Below, in pieces: positions 40,122 through 48,090 of a stretch of DNA of 64,000 nucleotides (position 1 is the stretch's first letter; each line of letters opens with the position of its first letter). The stretch lies in the NCBI RefSeq assembly GCF_036173065.1, contig NZ_CP108041.1:2046001-2110000 (forward strand), in the 5' to 3' direction. The translations under genes and the position numbers were made by a program. The notes under the pieces were generated by a model. That model was not told the origin of the DNA and made no database searches. It saw nothing but the letters and a program-made list of their open reading frames with translations. This stretch comes from Rhodococcus sp. NBC_00297. GTDB taxonomy: Bacteria; Actinomycetota; Actinomycetes; Mycobacteriales; Mycobacteriaceae.

Positions 40122-41437
40122 CGACATTCAAGGATCAACGGAACCCCGGCCTGTCCGGCGGTTCCCCCAAACTCTCCATCGCCGAGATTCTCGAGCAGTT
40201 CACCGAAGGTGATCTGCCCGTTCGATTCTCGGCGTACGACGGCAGTACGGCCGGTGCCGAGGATTCCGAGTACGGGCTCAGGCTCACCTCACCCCGCGGC
40301 ACCACCTACCTCGCGACCGCCCCCGGCGACCTGGGCATGGCTCGCGCCTACGTCTCGGGCGATCTGGAGATCGAGGGCGCCCACCCGGGTGACCCGTACG
40401 ACGTGCTCCGGATGCTGGGCGACGACCTGCACTTCAAACGTCCGTCCGCGCGCGCACTGGCGACCGTCACCCGGTCTCTCGGATGGGAGTTGCTGCGTCC
40501 CATCGCTCCCCCGCCCCAGGAATCTCTCCCACGTTGGCGTCGTATCGCCGAGGGGTTGCGGCACAGCAAGACTCGGGACGCCGAGAGCATCCACCACCAC
40601 TACGACGTGTCGAACACGTTCTACGAGTACGTGCTCGGCCCGTCGATGACCTACACCTGCGCCGCCTACCCGACTCTCGAGGCGTCGCTCGAGGAGGCGC
40701 AGGAGAACAAGTACCGCCTGGTGTTCGAGAAGCTGAACCTGAAGGCGGGCGACCGACTGCTCGACATCGGTTGTGGCTGGGGCTCGATGGTGCGCTACGC
40801 GGCCCGTCGCGGCGTCCACGTCATCGGCGCCACGCTCTCGCGCGAGCAGGCAGAGTGGGCGCAGAACGCCATCGCCGCCGACGGTCTGAGCGATCTCGCG
40901 GAGGTGCGTCACAGCGACTACCGCGACATCGTCGAGGGCGACTTCGACGCCGTGTCGTCGATCGGCCTCACCGAGCACATCGGCGTCTCGAACTACCCGG
41001 CGTACTTCGAGTTCATCAAGGGCAAGCTGCGCCCGGGTGGCCGCGTCCTGAACCACTGCATCACCCGCCCGGACAACCGCTCGTCGGCGCGGGCCGGCGG
41101 CTTCATCGACCGCTACGTCTTCCCCGACGGCGAGCTGACGGGATCCGGCCGCATCATCTCCGAGATGCAGGACGTGGGCCTCGAGGTGCGTCACGAGGAG
41201 AACCTGCGCGAGCACTACGCGATGACGCTCCGGGACTGGTGCCGCAACCTCGTCGACAACTGGGACGCCTGCGTCGCGGAGGTCGGTGAGGGCACCGCGC
41301 GCGTGTGGGGCCTCTACATGGCGGGCTCACGCCTGGGCTTCGAGCGCAACGTGGTCCAGCTGCACCAGGTACTCGCCGTCAAGCTCGACGAGAACAACGA
41401 CGCGCGTCTTCCGTTGCGGCCCTGGTGGATCGGCTGA
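40118..41437 (+). CDS. Cyclopropane-fatty-acyl-phospholipid synthase family methyltransferase
   Basis: A 439-residue SAM-dependent enzyme. An N-terminal lipid-binding domain (about 20-130) precedes HHYDVSNTFYEYVLGPSMTY and the SAM motif LLDIGCGWGSM at 214-224, then the ITLTEHIG-like segment GLTEHIGVSNY, and an aromatic C-terminus. It would methylate or methylenate the double bond of phospholipid-bound unsaturated fatty acids at the membrane. The partner FAD enzyme suggests a 10-methyl branched product (tuberculostearate type) rather than a cyclopropane ring, but this is inference. It is the syntenic counterpart of Rv3720. Confidence 0.85.
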   Translation: MTTFKDQRNPGLSGGSPKLSIAEILEQFTEGDLPVRFSAYDGSTAGAEDSEYGLRLTSPRGTTYLATAPGDLGMARAYVSGDLEIEGAHPGDPYDVLRMLGDDLHFKRPSARALATVTRSLGWELLRPIAPPPQESLPRWRRIAEGLRHSKTRDAESIHHHYDVSNTFYEYVLGPSMTYTCAAYPTLEASLEEAQENKYRLVFEKLNLKAGDRLLDIGCGWGSMVRYAARRGVHVIGATLSREQAEWAQNAIAADGLSDLAEVRHSDYRDIVEGDFDAVSSIGLTEHIGVSNYPAYFEFIKGKLRPGGRVLNHCITRPDNRSSARAGGFIDRYVFPDGELTGSGRIISEMQDVGLEVRHEENLREHYAMTLRDWCRNLVDNWDACVAEVGEGTARVWGLYMAGSRLGFERNVVQLHQVLAVKLDENNDARLPLRPWWIG

Positions 41438-41457
41438 TCCACTGACACGGACGCCGT

Positions 41458-41494
41458 CTCGGGTGTCGAATCACGGGGACTGTCGACACCCGAG
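41458..41494 (+). terminator. Strong hairpin between the methyltransferase and fadD
   Basis: A perfect 12-bp stem pairs CTCGGGTGTCGA (41458-41469) with 41483-41494. It is a probable terminator for the methyltransferase gene. A second copy of the right-arm core GACACCCGAG lies at 41515-41524 directly before the fadD ATG, so the left arm could pair there instead. Confidence 0.7.
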
Positions 41495-41524
41495 TGGGTG
41501 CGACTCCACGAGAGGACACCCGAG

Positions 41525-43060
41525 ATGGCGGATCAGTCGCAGCCCGGACGTGCACGGCGGGACAACTGGAACAACCAGGTACGACGACACGCACTGATGA
41601 ATCCCGCGGGCGTGGCGCTGCGCTTCGGCGGGACGACGCACACCTGGCGCGGCCTCTGCGATCGTGTCGACGCACTCGCCGGCGGGTTGTCCCACCGTGG
41701 CGTGACGGCCGGGGACCGGGTGCTGATCCTCATGCTCAACCGGCCCGAGTACATCGAATCGGTGCTCGCCATCAATGCCGTCGGTGCGATCGCCGTGCCC
41801 GTCAACTTTCGGATGAGCGCCCCGGAGATCACCTACCTCGCGCAGAACAGCGGCGCCGGCCTCATCGTCGTGGAGGACGCTCTGGCGCCGCTCGCCGCGG
41901 CGGTGGGCGTCGCGGACTCGATCGTGGTGGGCGGAGACGGGGACACCTACGAGGCTCTGATCCGCGAGGGCGCGCCCGCGCCGGACACCGACGTCCCGGA
42001 CGACGCACCGGCTCTGATCATGTACACCTCGGGAACGACCGGCCGTCCCAAAGGCGCTGTGCTGTCTCATTCCAACATGCAGGCTCAGGCGCTGACCTGC
42101 ATTCGCGCCCTGCAGATGTACGGAGTCGACGAGATCAACTTCTGTGCGTCACCGATGTTCCACATCGCCGCCCTGGGCAGCATCGCCCCCAGCCTCAAGC
42201 TCGGCATCCCGACCGTCGTCCACCCCGTCGGCGCGTTCGATCCGGCCGCGTTGCTCGACGTCCTCGAGGCCGAGGCGGTGACCACCCTGTTCCTCGTGCC
42301 GGTGCAGTGGCAGGCGGTCTGCGCGGAACAGGCGCGCCGCCCCAGGACGTTGTCGCTGCGAGTGATCTCGTGGGGTGCGGCGCCGGCGTCGGACACCGTC
42401 CTGCGGGCGATGTCGCAGACCTTCCCCGACGCCCTCACCGTGGCCGTCTTCGGTCAGACCGAGATGTCGCCGATCACCTGCGTCCTCGACGGCGGCGACG
42501 CACTCCGCAAACTCGGGTCCGTGGGACGCGTCGTCGCCACGGTGGAGGCTCGGGTCGTCGACGACGACATGGTCGACGTCCCGCGAGGTGACATCGGCGA
42601 GATCGTCTATCGCGGGCCGACGCTGATGCACGGGTACTGGGAGAACCCTGCCGCCACGTCGGACGCGTTCCACGGCGGCTGGTTCCATTCCGGCGACCTG
42701 GTGCGTCAGGACGAGGAGGGCTTCGTCTTCGTCGTCGACCGCAAGAAGGACATGATCATCTCCGGCGGCGAGAACATCTACTGCGCCGAGGTCGAGAACG
42801 TGCTGTTCTCCCACCCCCGAATCCTCGAGGCAGCAGTGATAGGCCGCCCGGACGACCGCTGGGGTGAGGTGCCCGTCGCCGTCGTCGCGCAGCGCGGCAC
42901 CGACGAGCCGGACCTCACGCTTCCCGACCTCGTCGGCTGGCTGGACGGACGCCTCGCGCACTACAAGCACCCGCGCCACCTGGTGCTGGTGGAGGCGCTC
43001 CCCCGCAACGCCGGCGGCAAGGTCGTGAAGGTCGACCTGCGCAGGCGTTTCTCCGACTAG
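41525..43060 (+). CDS. Acyl-CoA synthetase (AMP-forming, FadD type)
   Basis: A 511-residue ANL-superfamily ligase. The P-loop-like motif YTSGTTGRPKG is at 167-177, followed by the VFGQTEMSP segment, the hinge DRKKDMIISGGENIYC and the C-terminal catalytic Lys in NAGGKVVK. It activates a carboxylic acid, probably a fatty acid, to the CoA ester via an acyl-AMP. The chain length cannot be read from sequence. ATG at 41525 with GAGAGGA 8 bases upstream is preferred to the earlier in-frame start at 41498. Its TAG shares CTAG with the convergent small membrane protein. Confidence 0.88.
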   Translation: MADQSQPGRARRDNWNNQVRRHALMNPAGVALRFGGTTHTWRGLCDRVDALAGGLSHRGVTAGDRVLILMLNRPEYIESVLAINAVGAIAVPVNFRMSAPEITYLAQNSGAGLIVVEDALAPLAAAVGVADSIVVGGDGDTYEALIREGAPAPDTDVPDDAPALIMYTSGTTGRPKGAVLSHSNMQAQALTCIRALQMYGVDEINFCASPMFHIAALGSIAPSLKLGIPTVVHPVGAFDPAALLDVLEAEAVTTLFLVPVQWQAVCAEQARRPRTLSLRVISWGAAPASDTVLRAMSQTFPDALTVAVFGQTEMSPITCVLDGGDALRKLGSVGRVVATVEARVVDDDMVDVPRGDIGEIVYRGPTLMHGYWENPAATSDAFHGGWFHSGDLVRQDEEGFVFVVDRKKDMIISGGENIYCAEVENVLFSHPRILEAAVIGRPDDRWGEVPVAVVAQRGTDEPDLTLPDLVGWLDGRLAHYKHPRHLVLVEALPRNAGGKVVKVDLRRRFSD

Positions 43061-43245
43061 ACCCCTCGGCGCCTGCTCACCACCACGATCGCCACTCCGA
43101 CGATCAGGATGACGGGGCCGAGGATCGACCAGGTGGTCGTGTTGCTCATCGCACTGCCACCGATCACCCCGAATCCCTGGAGGCTGAACAGCAGGCCCAT
43201 GACGGCGATCACGGCACCGATGACGGTGACAACGGGAGTCTTCAC
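43057..43245 (-). CDS. Small two-helix membrane protein
   Basis: A 62-residue protein with two hydrophobic helices (VTVIGAVIAVMGLLFSLQG and SILGPVILIVGVAIVVV) joined by a polar turn containing GSAMSNTT, ending RRRGV. Similar small proteins with a LQG...GGSAM/GSFM turn are widespread in actinobacteria and have no known role. GTG at 43245 has AGGT upstream. It converges on fadD with shared stop bases (43057-43060) and is divergent from the secreted lipase. Confidence 0.7.
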   Translation of the reverse strand: MKTPVVTVIGAVIAVMGLLFSLQGFGVIGGSAMSNTTTWSILGPVILIVGVAIVVVSRRRGV

Positions 43246-43353
43246 GTGTCGAACCTAGTCCCCTGATGCCGCGTCGGGCCCGTTCTCGTGACGAGACACA
43301 TCGTCGCGACGGGACACACCACGGACGCCGCTCGACATGATGGACTGCTGTCC

Positions 43354-44493
43354 GTGACTTCTCTTCCCCGACGATTCTGTCCACCGGTCCTCGTCGCGTG
43401 CGTCGCACTCGCGTCGTCCGTCCTTCTCGTCCCTGCTCCCGCGTCCGCCGAGACGGCCGCGGGCACGGTGCTCTCCAGCACCGCGCTCGATCCCGCGCTG
43501 GCACCCGCCGGCGCCGCGGAGAGCTATGTGGTGCGCTACTCCACGCTGCGGACGGCCGAGCAGGCCGGGGAGTCGACGGGCACAGTGTTCGTGCCGACAG
43601 GCGATGCTCCCGCCGACGGATGGCCGGTCGTGTCCTACGCCCACGGCACCACCGGTGTCGCCGACTCGTGTGCGCCGTCGGCGACGGGCACCGCGCAGTA
43701 CGAGCGTCCGGCGATCGAGGCGTGGCTGGCCGCCGGCCACGCCGTGGTGGCCACCGACTATGCGGGCATGGGGACTCCGGGTGTGCACGCCTATCTGGAC
43801 GGACCCGCCGCCGGTGCCAACGCGATCGACATCGTCCGCGCAGCACACACGATGCTCGGCGATCGGCTCTCGCCGGAATGGATCACCACCGGCCTGTCCC
43901 AGGGCGGCAACACGTCCTTCTTCACCGCCGCAGCGGCATCCACCCGCGCACCGGACCTCGACTTCCGCGGCGCCGTGTCCGTGGCCGGCCCGACGGGGCT
44001 CGACACCGTGCTCCCGCTGGTCGGTCCGGTTCTCCCGCCGGTCGTCCCCAGCGGCTTTCTCGGCTACGTCTTCTACACTCTCGCCGGACTGGCGGACCAG
44101 CGTCCGGAACTCGACGTCCGGCAGTACCTGACGCCGAAGGGCGTCGAGTATCTCGACGCTGCGACCACGCTGTGCGGCACCGAGTTCCGCGATTATCGGT
44201 CGGCGCACCCGGCCCAGTTCGGGGAGCTTCTCACGCGCCCGTTGACGCCGCTGGCCCCCGTGCTCGAGCAGATGCAGGCCGTCCCCGTCAGTGGCTACGA
44301 CCGGCCGCTCCTCGTGACTCAGAGCCTCTCCGATCAGACAGTTCCGGCTCCGCTCACGTTCGTCCACACGGCCCGGATGACCGCTGCCGGTACGGACTTC
44401 CAGCTGGTCACCTTTCCGACGCCCGATCACATCGGCACCCTGATGGCCTCCATGCCCGCATCACTCGACTTCGCCGCGCGCGTCCTGAGCTGA
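43354..44493 (+). CDS. Secreted lipase/esterase (LIP family, alpha/beta hydrolase)
   Basis: A 379-residue exported hydrolase. The signal peptide ends PAPASAE with cleavage near residue 32. The oxyanion segment YAHGTTG is at about 96-102, the nucleophile Ser182 is in GLSQGGN, and later the SLSDQTVPAP (Asp) and TPDHIGT (His) segments complete a triad. This pattern fits the secretory lipase family. It would hydrolyse extracellular lipid esters and feed the neighbouring fadD/fadA/fadB fatty-acid genes. The open frame begins at 43288, but GTG at 43354 gives a cleaner signal peptide. Cys-containing segments suggest disulfides. Confidence 0.82.
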   Translation: MTSLPRRFCPPVLVACVALASSVLLVPAPASAETAAGTVLSSTALDPALAPAGAAESYVVRYSTLRTAEQAGESTGTVFVPTGDAPADGWPVVSYAHGTTGVADSCAPSATGTAQYERPAIEAWLAAGHAVVATDYAGMGTPGVHAYLDGPAAGANAIDIVRAAHTMLGDRLSPEWITTGLSQGGNTSFFTAAAASTRAPDLDFRGAVSVAGPTGLDTVLPLVGPVLPPVVPSGFLGYVFYTLAGLADQRPELDVRQYLTPKGVEYLDAATTLCGTEFRDYRSAHPAQFGELLTRPLTPLAPVLEQMQAVPVSGYDRPLLVTQSLSDQTVPAPLTFVHTARMTAAGTDFQLVTFPTPDHIGTLMASMPASLDFAARVLS

Positions 44494-44497
44494 GACG

Positions 44498-44533
44498 ACG
44501 ACAGCCCCACACCAGGAGGTGCGGGGCTGTCGT
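44498..44533. terminator. Bidirectional terminator between lipase and fadB
   Basis: A 16-bp stem (44498-44513 with 44518-44533, one mismatch) with an AGGA loop between convergent stops. Confidence 0.85.
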
Positions 44534-44543
44534 GTACTCGTGA

Positions 44544-46694
44544 CTAGCGCAGAGACGCAGGCGGAGTGAACCGCTCGCCGTACTGCTTGGCCAGCTCCTC
44601 GGCACGGGCGACGAACGCCTCCTTGCCGATCGAGCCGTCCGCGGCCTCGTAGCCGACGACGTACTGGTGCACGCCACCGGTCCACGCCGGGAAGCCGATA
44701 CCGAAGATCGAGCCGATGTTGGCGTCGGCCGTCGTGTTCAGCACGCCCTCGTCGAAGCACTTCTGCGTCTCGATCGCCTCGATGAAGAGCATGCGCTCCT
44801 TGAGGTCCTCGAACGACGACTCCGAGGTACCCGACTTGAAGGCGTCACGCAGACCCGACCAGAGGCCGGTGCGCTTGCCGTCGACGTACTCGTAGAAGCC
44901 GGCGCCCTTGGCCTTCGACGGACGCTCGAACTCGTCGACCATCTTGTCGATGACCGCGCCCGCGGCATCCTCGGGAGGAGTTCCGCCGGCTGCGTCGATC
45001 GCGTCGTAGGTCTCCTTGCGGATCTTCTGCATCAGCGTCAGCGTCAGCTCGTCGGAGAGCTGCAACGGCGGCGCCGGGTAGCCCGCCTGCAGACCGGCCT
45101 GCTCGATGGTCGCGGGCTCGACGCCCTCGCCCAGCATGGCGATGGCCTCGTTGATGAAGGTGCCGATCACGCGCGAGGTGAAGAAGCCACGGCTGTCGTT
45201 GACGACGATCGGGGTCTTCTTGATGGCCTGCACGAGGTCGAATGCCTTGGCCAGAGCGGCATCCGAGGTCTTGTCACCGCGGATGATCTCGACCAGCGGC
45301 ATCTTGTCGACGGGCGAGAAGAAGTGGATTCCGATGAAGTCTTCCTGGCGCTTGACACCCGTCGCGAGACCGGTGATGGGCAGCGTCGAGGTGTTCGAGC
45401 CGAGCAGCGAATCGGGTGCGACGAGGTCCTCGATCTCCTGGAAGACCTTGTGCTTGAGGTCCTGCGACTCGAAGACTGCCTCGATGACCAGATCGGCGCC
45501 CTCGACGTCCTTCGGGTCCGCCGTGGGGTGGATCCGCGCGAGGAGCGCGTCCGACTTCTCCTGCGTGGTCTTGCCGCGTGAGAGCGCCTTGGCCTCGATG
45601 GCCTCGGAGTACGCCTTGCCCTTGTCTGCGGACGCCTGCTCGACGTCCTTGAGGACGACGTCGATTCCGGCCTTGGCACAGACGTAGGCGATGCCCGCGC
45701 CCATCATGCCGGCGCCGAGCACGGCGACCTTGGTGAACTGCGTCTTCTCGTAGCCGTCCGGGCGGGACTTGCCGGCATTGATCGCCTGCAGGTCGAAGAA
45801 GAACGCCTGGATCATGTTCTTCGACACCTGGCCGGTGACGAGCGACGTGAAGTAACGCGACTCGATGGTGGACGCGTTGTCGAAGTCGACCTGCGCACCC
45901 TCCACCGCGGCGGACAGGATCGCGAGCGGTGCCGGCATCGGCGCGCCCTTGATCTGCTTGCGCAGGTTCGACGGGAACGCCGGAAGGATCTGAGCGAGCT
46001 TGGGATTGGAGGGTGTGCCGCCGGGGATCTTGTAGCCCTTGACGTCCCACGGGGCGACGCCGCCCTCGGGGTTGGCCTTGATCCATGCCTTCGCAGCGGG
46101 AACGAGTTCCTCGACGCTGCCGACGACCTCGTGCACCAGACCGAGCTCGAGCGCCTTGGCCGGGCGGAATCGCGTGCCCTGGGACAGCACCGACATGAAG
46201 CCGTTCTGGATACCCATCATGCGGGTGATGCGGGTGACGCCGCCGCCGCCGGGCAGCAGACCCAGCGACACCTCGGGCAGGCCGAGCTGGACACCGGGAA
46301 CGTCCGCGACGATGCGGTGGTGCGTCGCCAGCGTGATCTCCAGGCCGCCACCGAGTGCGGCGCCGTTGATCGCGGACACGACAGGCTTGCCGAGCGTCTC
46401 GAGCCGACGCAGCTGCGACTTGACCGTCTGCACCTCGTCGAAGATCTGCTGGGCGTCGGCGGGGCCGGCCTTGATCATGTTCTTGAGATCGCCACCGGCG
46501 AAGAAGGTCTTCTTCGCCGAGGTGACGACGACACCGGTGATGGAGTCCTTCTCGGCCTCGAGGCGGTCGACCGTGGCGCCCATCGAGGTCTTGTAGAGCT
46601 CGTTCATCGTGTTGGCGCCCTGGTTCGGGTCGTCCATCGTCAGGGTGACGATGCCGTCGGCATCCTGGTCCCACTGAATCATGTTGTCACTCAT
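44544..46694 (-). CDS. fadB: Fatty-acid oxidation multifunctional subunit (enoyl-CoA hydratase / 3-hydroxyacyl-CoA dehydrogenase)
   Basis: A 716-residue two-domain enzyme. The N-terminal crotonase domain (about 1-190) carries FFAGGDLKNM and INGAALGGGLEITLA for the oxyanion hole and the hydratase Glu region. The dehydrogenase NAD motif VAVLGAGMMGAG starts at about 333, followed by the HFFSPVDKMPLVEII segment and a C-terminal pair of helical domains. It catalyses hydration and oxidation in beta-oxidation and pairs with the thiolase just upstream (8-base gap), as in Rv0859-Rv0860. ATG at 46694 follows GAGGAA. Confidence 0.94.
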   Translation of the reverse strand: MSDNMIQWDQDADGIVTLTMDDPNQGANTMNELYKTSMGATVDRLEAEKDSITGVVVTSAKKTFFAGGDLKNMIKAGPADAQQIFDEVQTVKSQLRRLETLGKPVVSAINGAALGGGLEITLATHHRIVADVPGVQLGLPEVSLGLLPGGGGVTRITRMMGIQNGFMSVLSQGTRFRPAKALELGLVHEVVGSVEELVPAAKAWIKANPEGGVAPWDVKGYKIPGGTPSNPKLAQILPAFPSNLRKQIKGAPMPAPLAILSAAVEGAQVDFDNASTIESRYFTSLVTGQVSKNMIQAFFFDLQAINAGKSRPDGYEKTQFTKVAVLGAGMMGAGIAYVCAKAGIDVVLKDVEQASADKGKAYSEAIEAKALSRGKTTQEKSDALLARIHPTADPKDVEGADLVIEAVFESQDLKHKVFQEIEDLVAPDSLLGSNTSTLPITGLATGVKRQEDFIGIHFFSPVDKMPLVEIIRGDKTSDAALAKAFDLVQAIKKTPIVVNDSRGFFTSRVIGTFINEAIAMLGEGVEPATIEQAGLQAGYPAPPLQLSDELTLTLMQKIRKETYDAIDAAGGTPPEDAAGAVIDKMVDEFERPSKAKGAGFYEYVDGKRTGLWSGLRDAFKSGTSESSFEDLKERMLFIEAIETQKCFDEGVLNTTADANIGSIFGIGFPAWTGGVHQYVVGYEAADGSIGKEAFVARAEELAKQYGERFTPPASLR

Positions 46695-46702
46695 GCTGTT
46701 CC

Positions 46703-47914
46703 TCAGACTCGCTCGATGATGGTGGCCACGCCCATGCCGCCGCCGATGCACAGGGTGATCAGTGCGTAGCGGCCGTTCCGACGCTCGAGCTCGTCGAGCA
46801 CGGTGCCGGTGATCATGGCGCCCGTGGCACCGAGGGGGTGGCCCATCGCGATGGCGCCACCGTTGACGTTGAGCTTCTCGCCCGGGATCTTCAGGTCGCG
46901 CTGGAAGCGCAGGACCACGGAGGCGAATGCCTCGTTCAGCTCGAACAGGTCGATGTCGTCGACCGTCAGGCCGGCCGCGGCCAGCACCTTCTTCGACGCG
47001 GGCGTCGGCCCGGTCAGCATGATGGTGGTGTCGGCGCCGCTGGTGGCGGTCGCGACGACGCGAGCGCGTGGCGTCATGCCCATCGACTTGCCGGCGTCCT
47101 CGCTGCCGACGACGACCAGGGCCGCACCGTCGACGATGCCCGACGAGTTACCGCCGGTGTGGACGTGATCGATCTTCTCGATCCAGTGGTACTTCTGCAG
47201 CGCGACGTCGTCGAACCCGCCCATCGCGGCGATGCCCTCGAAGGCCGGCTTGAGCTTGCCGAGCGACTCGACGGTGGTGCCGGGGCGCATGTGCTCGTCA
47301 CTGTCGAGGATCAGCAGACCGTTCTGGTCCGTGACCGGCACGACGGACTTGGTGAAGTAGCCACCCGACCATGCGGCTGCAGCGCGCTCCTGGGACTGCG
47401 CGGCGTACGCGTCGACGTCCTCACGGGTGAAGCCCTCGATCGTCGCGATGAGGTCGGCGCCGATGCCCTGGGGGGCGAAGTAGGTGTCGTAGTTGGTCTG
47501 CGGGTCCATGGCCCACGCGCCGCCGTCCGATCCCATAGGAACGCGGGACATCGACTCCACGCCACCGGCGATGACGAGCTCGTCCCAGCCCGACCGCACC
47601 TTCTGCGCGGCGAGGTTGACGGCTTCGAGGCCGGACGCGCAGAAACGGTTGAGCTGGAAGCCGCCGACCGTGTCGGGCATCTTCGCGGCGAGCACCGCGG
47701 TACGGGCGATGTCGGCACCCTGATCTCCCACGGGCGAGACGACGCCCAGGATCAGATCGGAGATGCGATCCTCGTCCATGTCGGGGAAACGACGGCGGAG
47801 CTCGTCGATCAACCCGGTGACCAGCGAGATCGGCTTGACCGAGTGCAGCGACCCGTTCTTGCCCTTACCTCGCGGTGTTCTGATGGCTTCGTAGATGTAT
47901 GCCTCTGTGGTCAC
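46703..47914 (-). CDS. fadA: Acetyl-CoA acyltransferase (3-ketoacyl-CoA thiolase)
   Basis: A 403-residue thiolase that cleaves 3-ketoacyl-CoA in the last step of beta-oxidation. The acyl-accepting Cys92 is in [12 protein letters not shown], the His in [16 protein letters not shown], and the second Cys in [12 protein letters not shown] at 47914 follows GGAAGGAAC and gives the usual N-terminus ([13 protein letters not shown]). It forms a trifunctional complex with FadB in mycobacteria. Upstream is the dnaX gene on the same strand, separated by a hairpin. Confidence 0.95.
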   Translation of the reverse strand: MTTEAYIYEAIRTPRGKGKNGSLHSVKPISLVTGLIDELRRRFPDMDEDRISDLILGVVSPVGDQGADIARTAVLAAKMPDTVGGFQLNRFCASGLEAVNLAAQKVRSGWDELVIAGGVESMSRVPMGSDGGAWAMDPQTNYDTYFAPQGIGADLIATIEGFTREDVDAYAAQSQERAAAAWSGGYFTKSVVPVTDQNGLLILDSDEHMRPGTTVESLGKLKPAFEGIAAMGGFDDVALQKYHWIEKIDHVHTGGNSSGIVDGAALVVVGSEDAGKSMGMTPRARVVATATSGADTTIMLTGPTPASKKVLAAAGLTVDDIDLFELNEAFASVVLRFQRDLKIPGEKLNVNGGAIAMGHPLGATGAMITGTVLDELERRNGRYALITLCIGGGMGVATIIERV

Positions 47915-48064
47915 TGAACACAGTTCCTTCCGACGTGAGACTCGGGCAGCACGGTGCACTGGAGACACCGGCGCCCACGAGGACAGACCTCGACGCCATT
48001 CACCCTAGGCATGGAGCCGCGCTGCCGAAAGGACCGAAACGAGCGCGCACTGTGACACTCCTGC

Positions 48065-48079
48065 CGGTGTTTCACACCG
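48065..48079 (-). terminator. Short hairpin after dnaX
   Basis: CGGTGT-(3-base loop)-ACACCG follows the dnaX stop by 11 bases, flanked by CCTGC/GCAGG that could extend it. It may end dnaX transcripts before fadA. Confidence 0.45.
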
Positions 48080-48090
48080 TCAGCAGCAGG

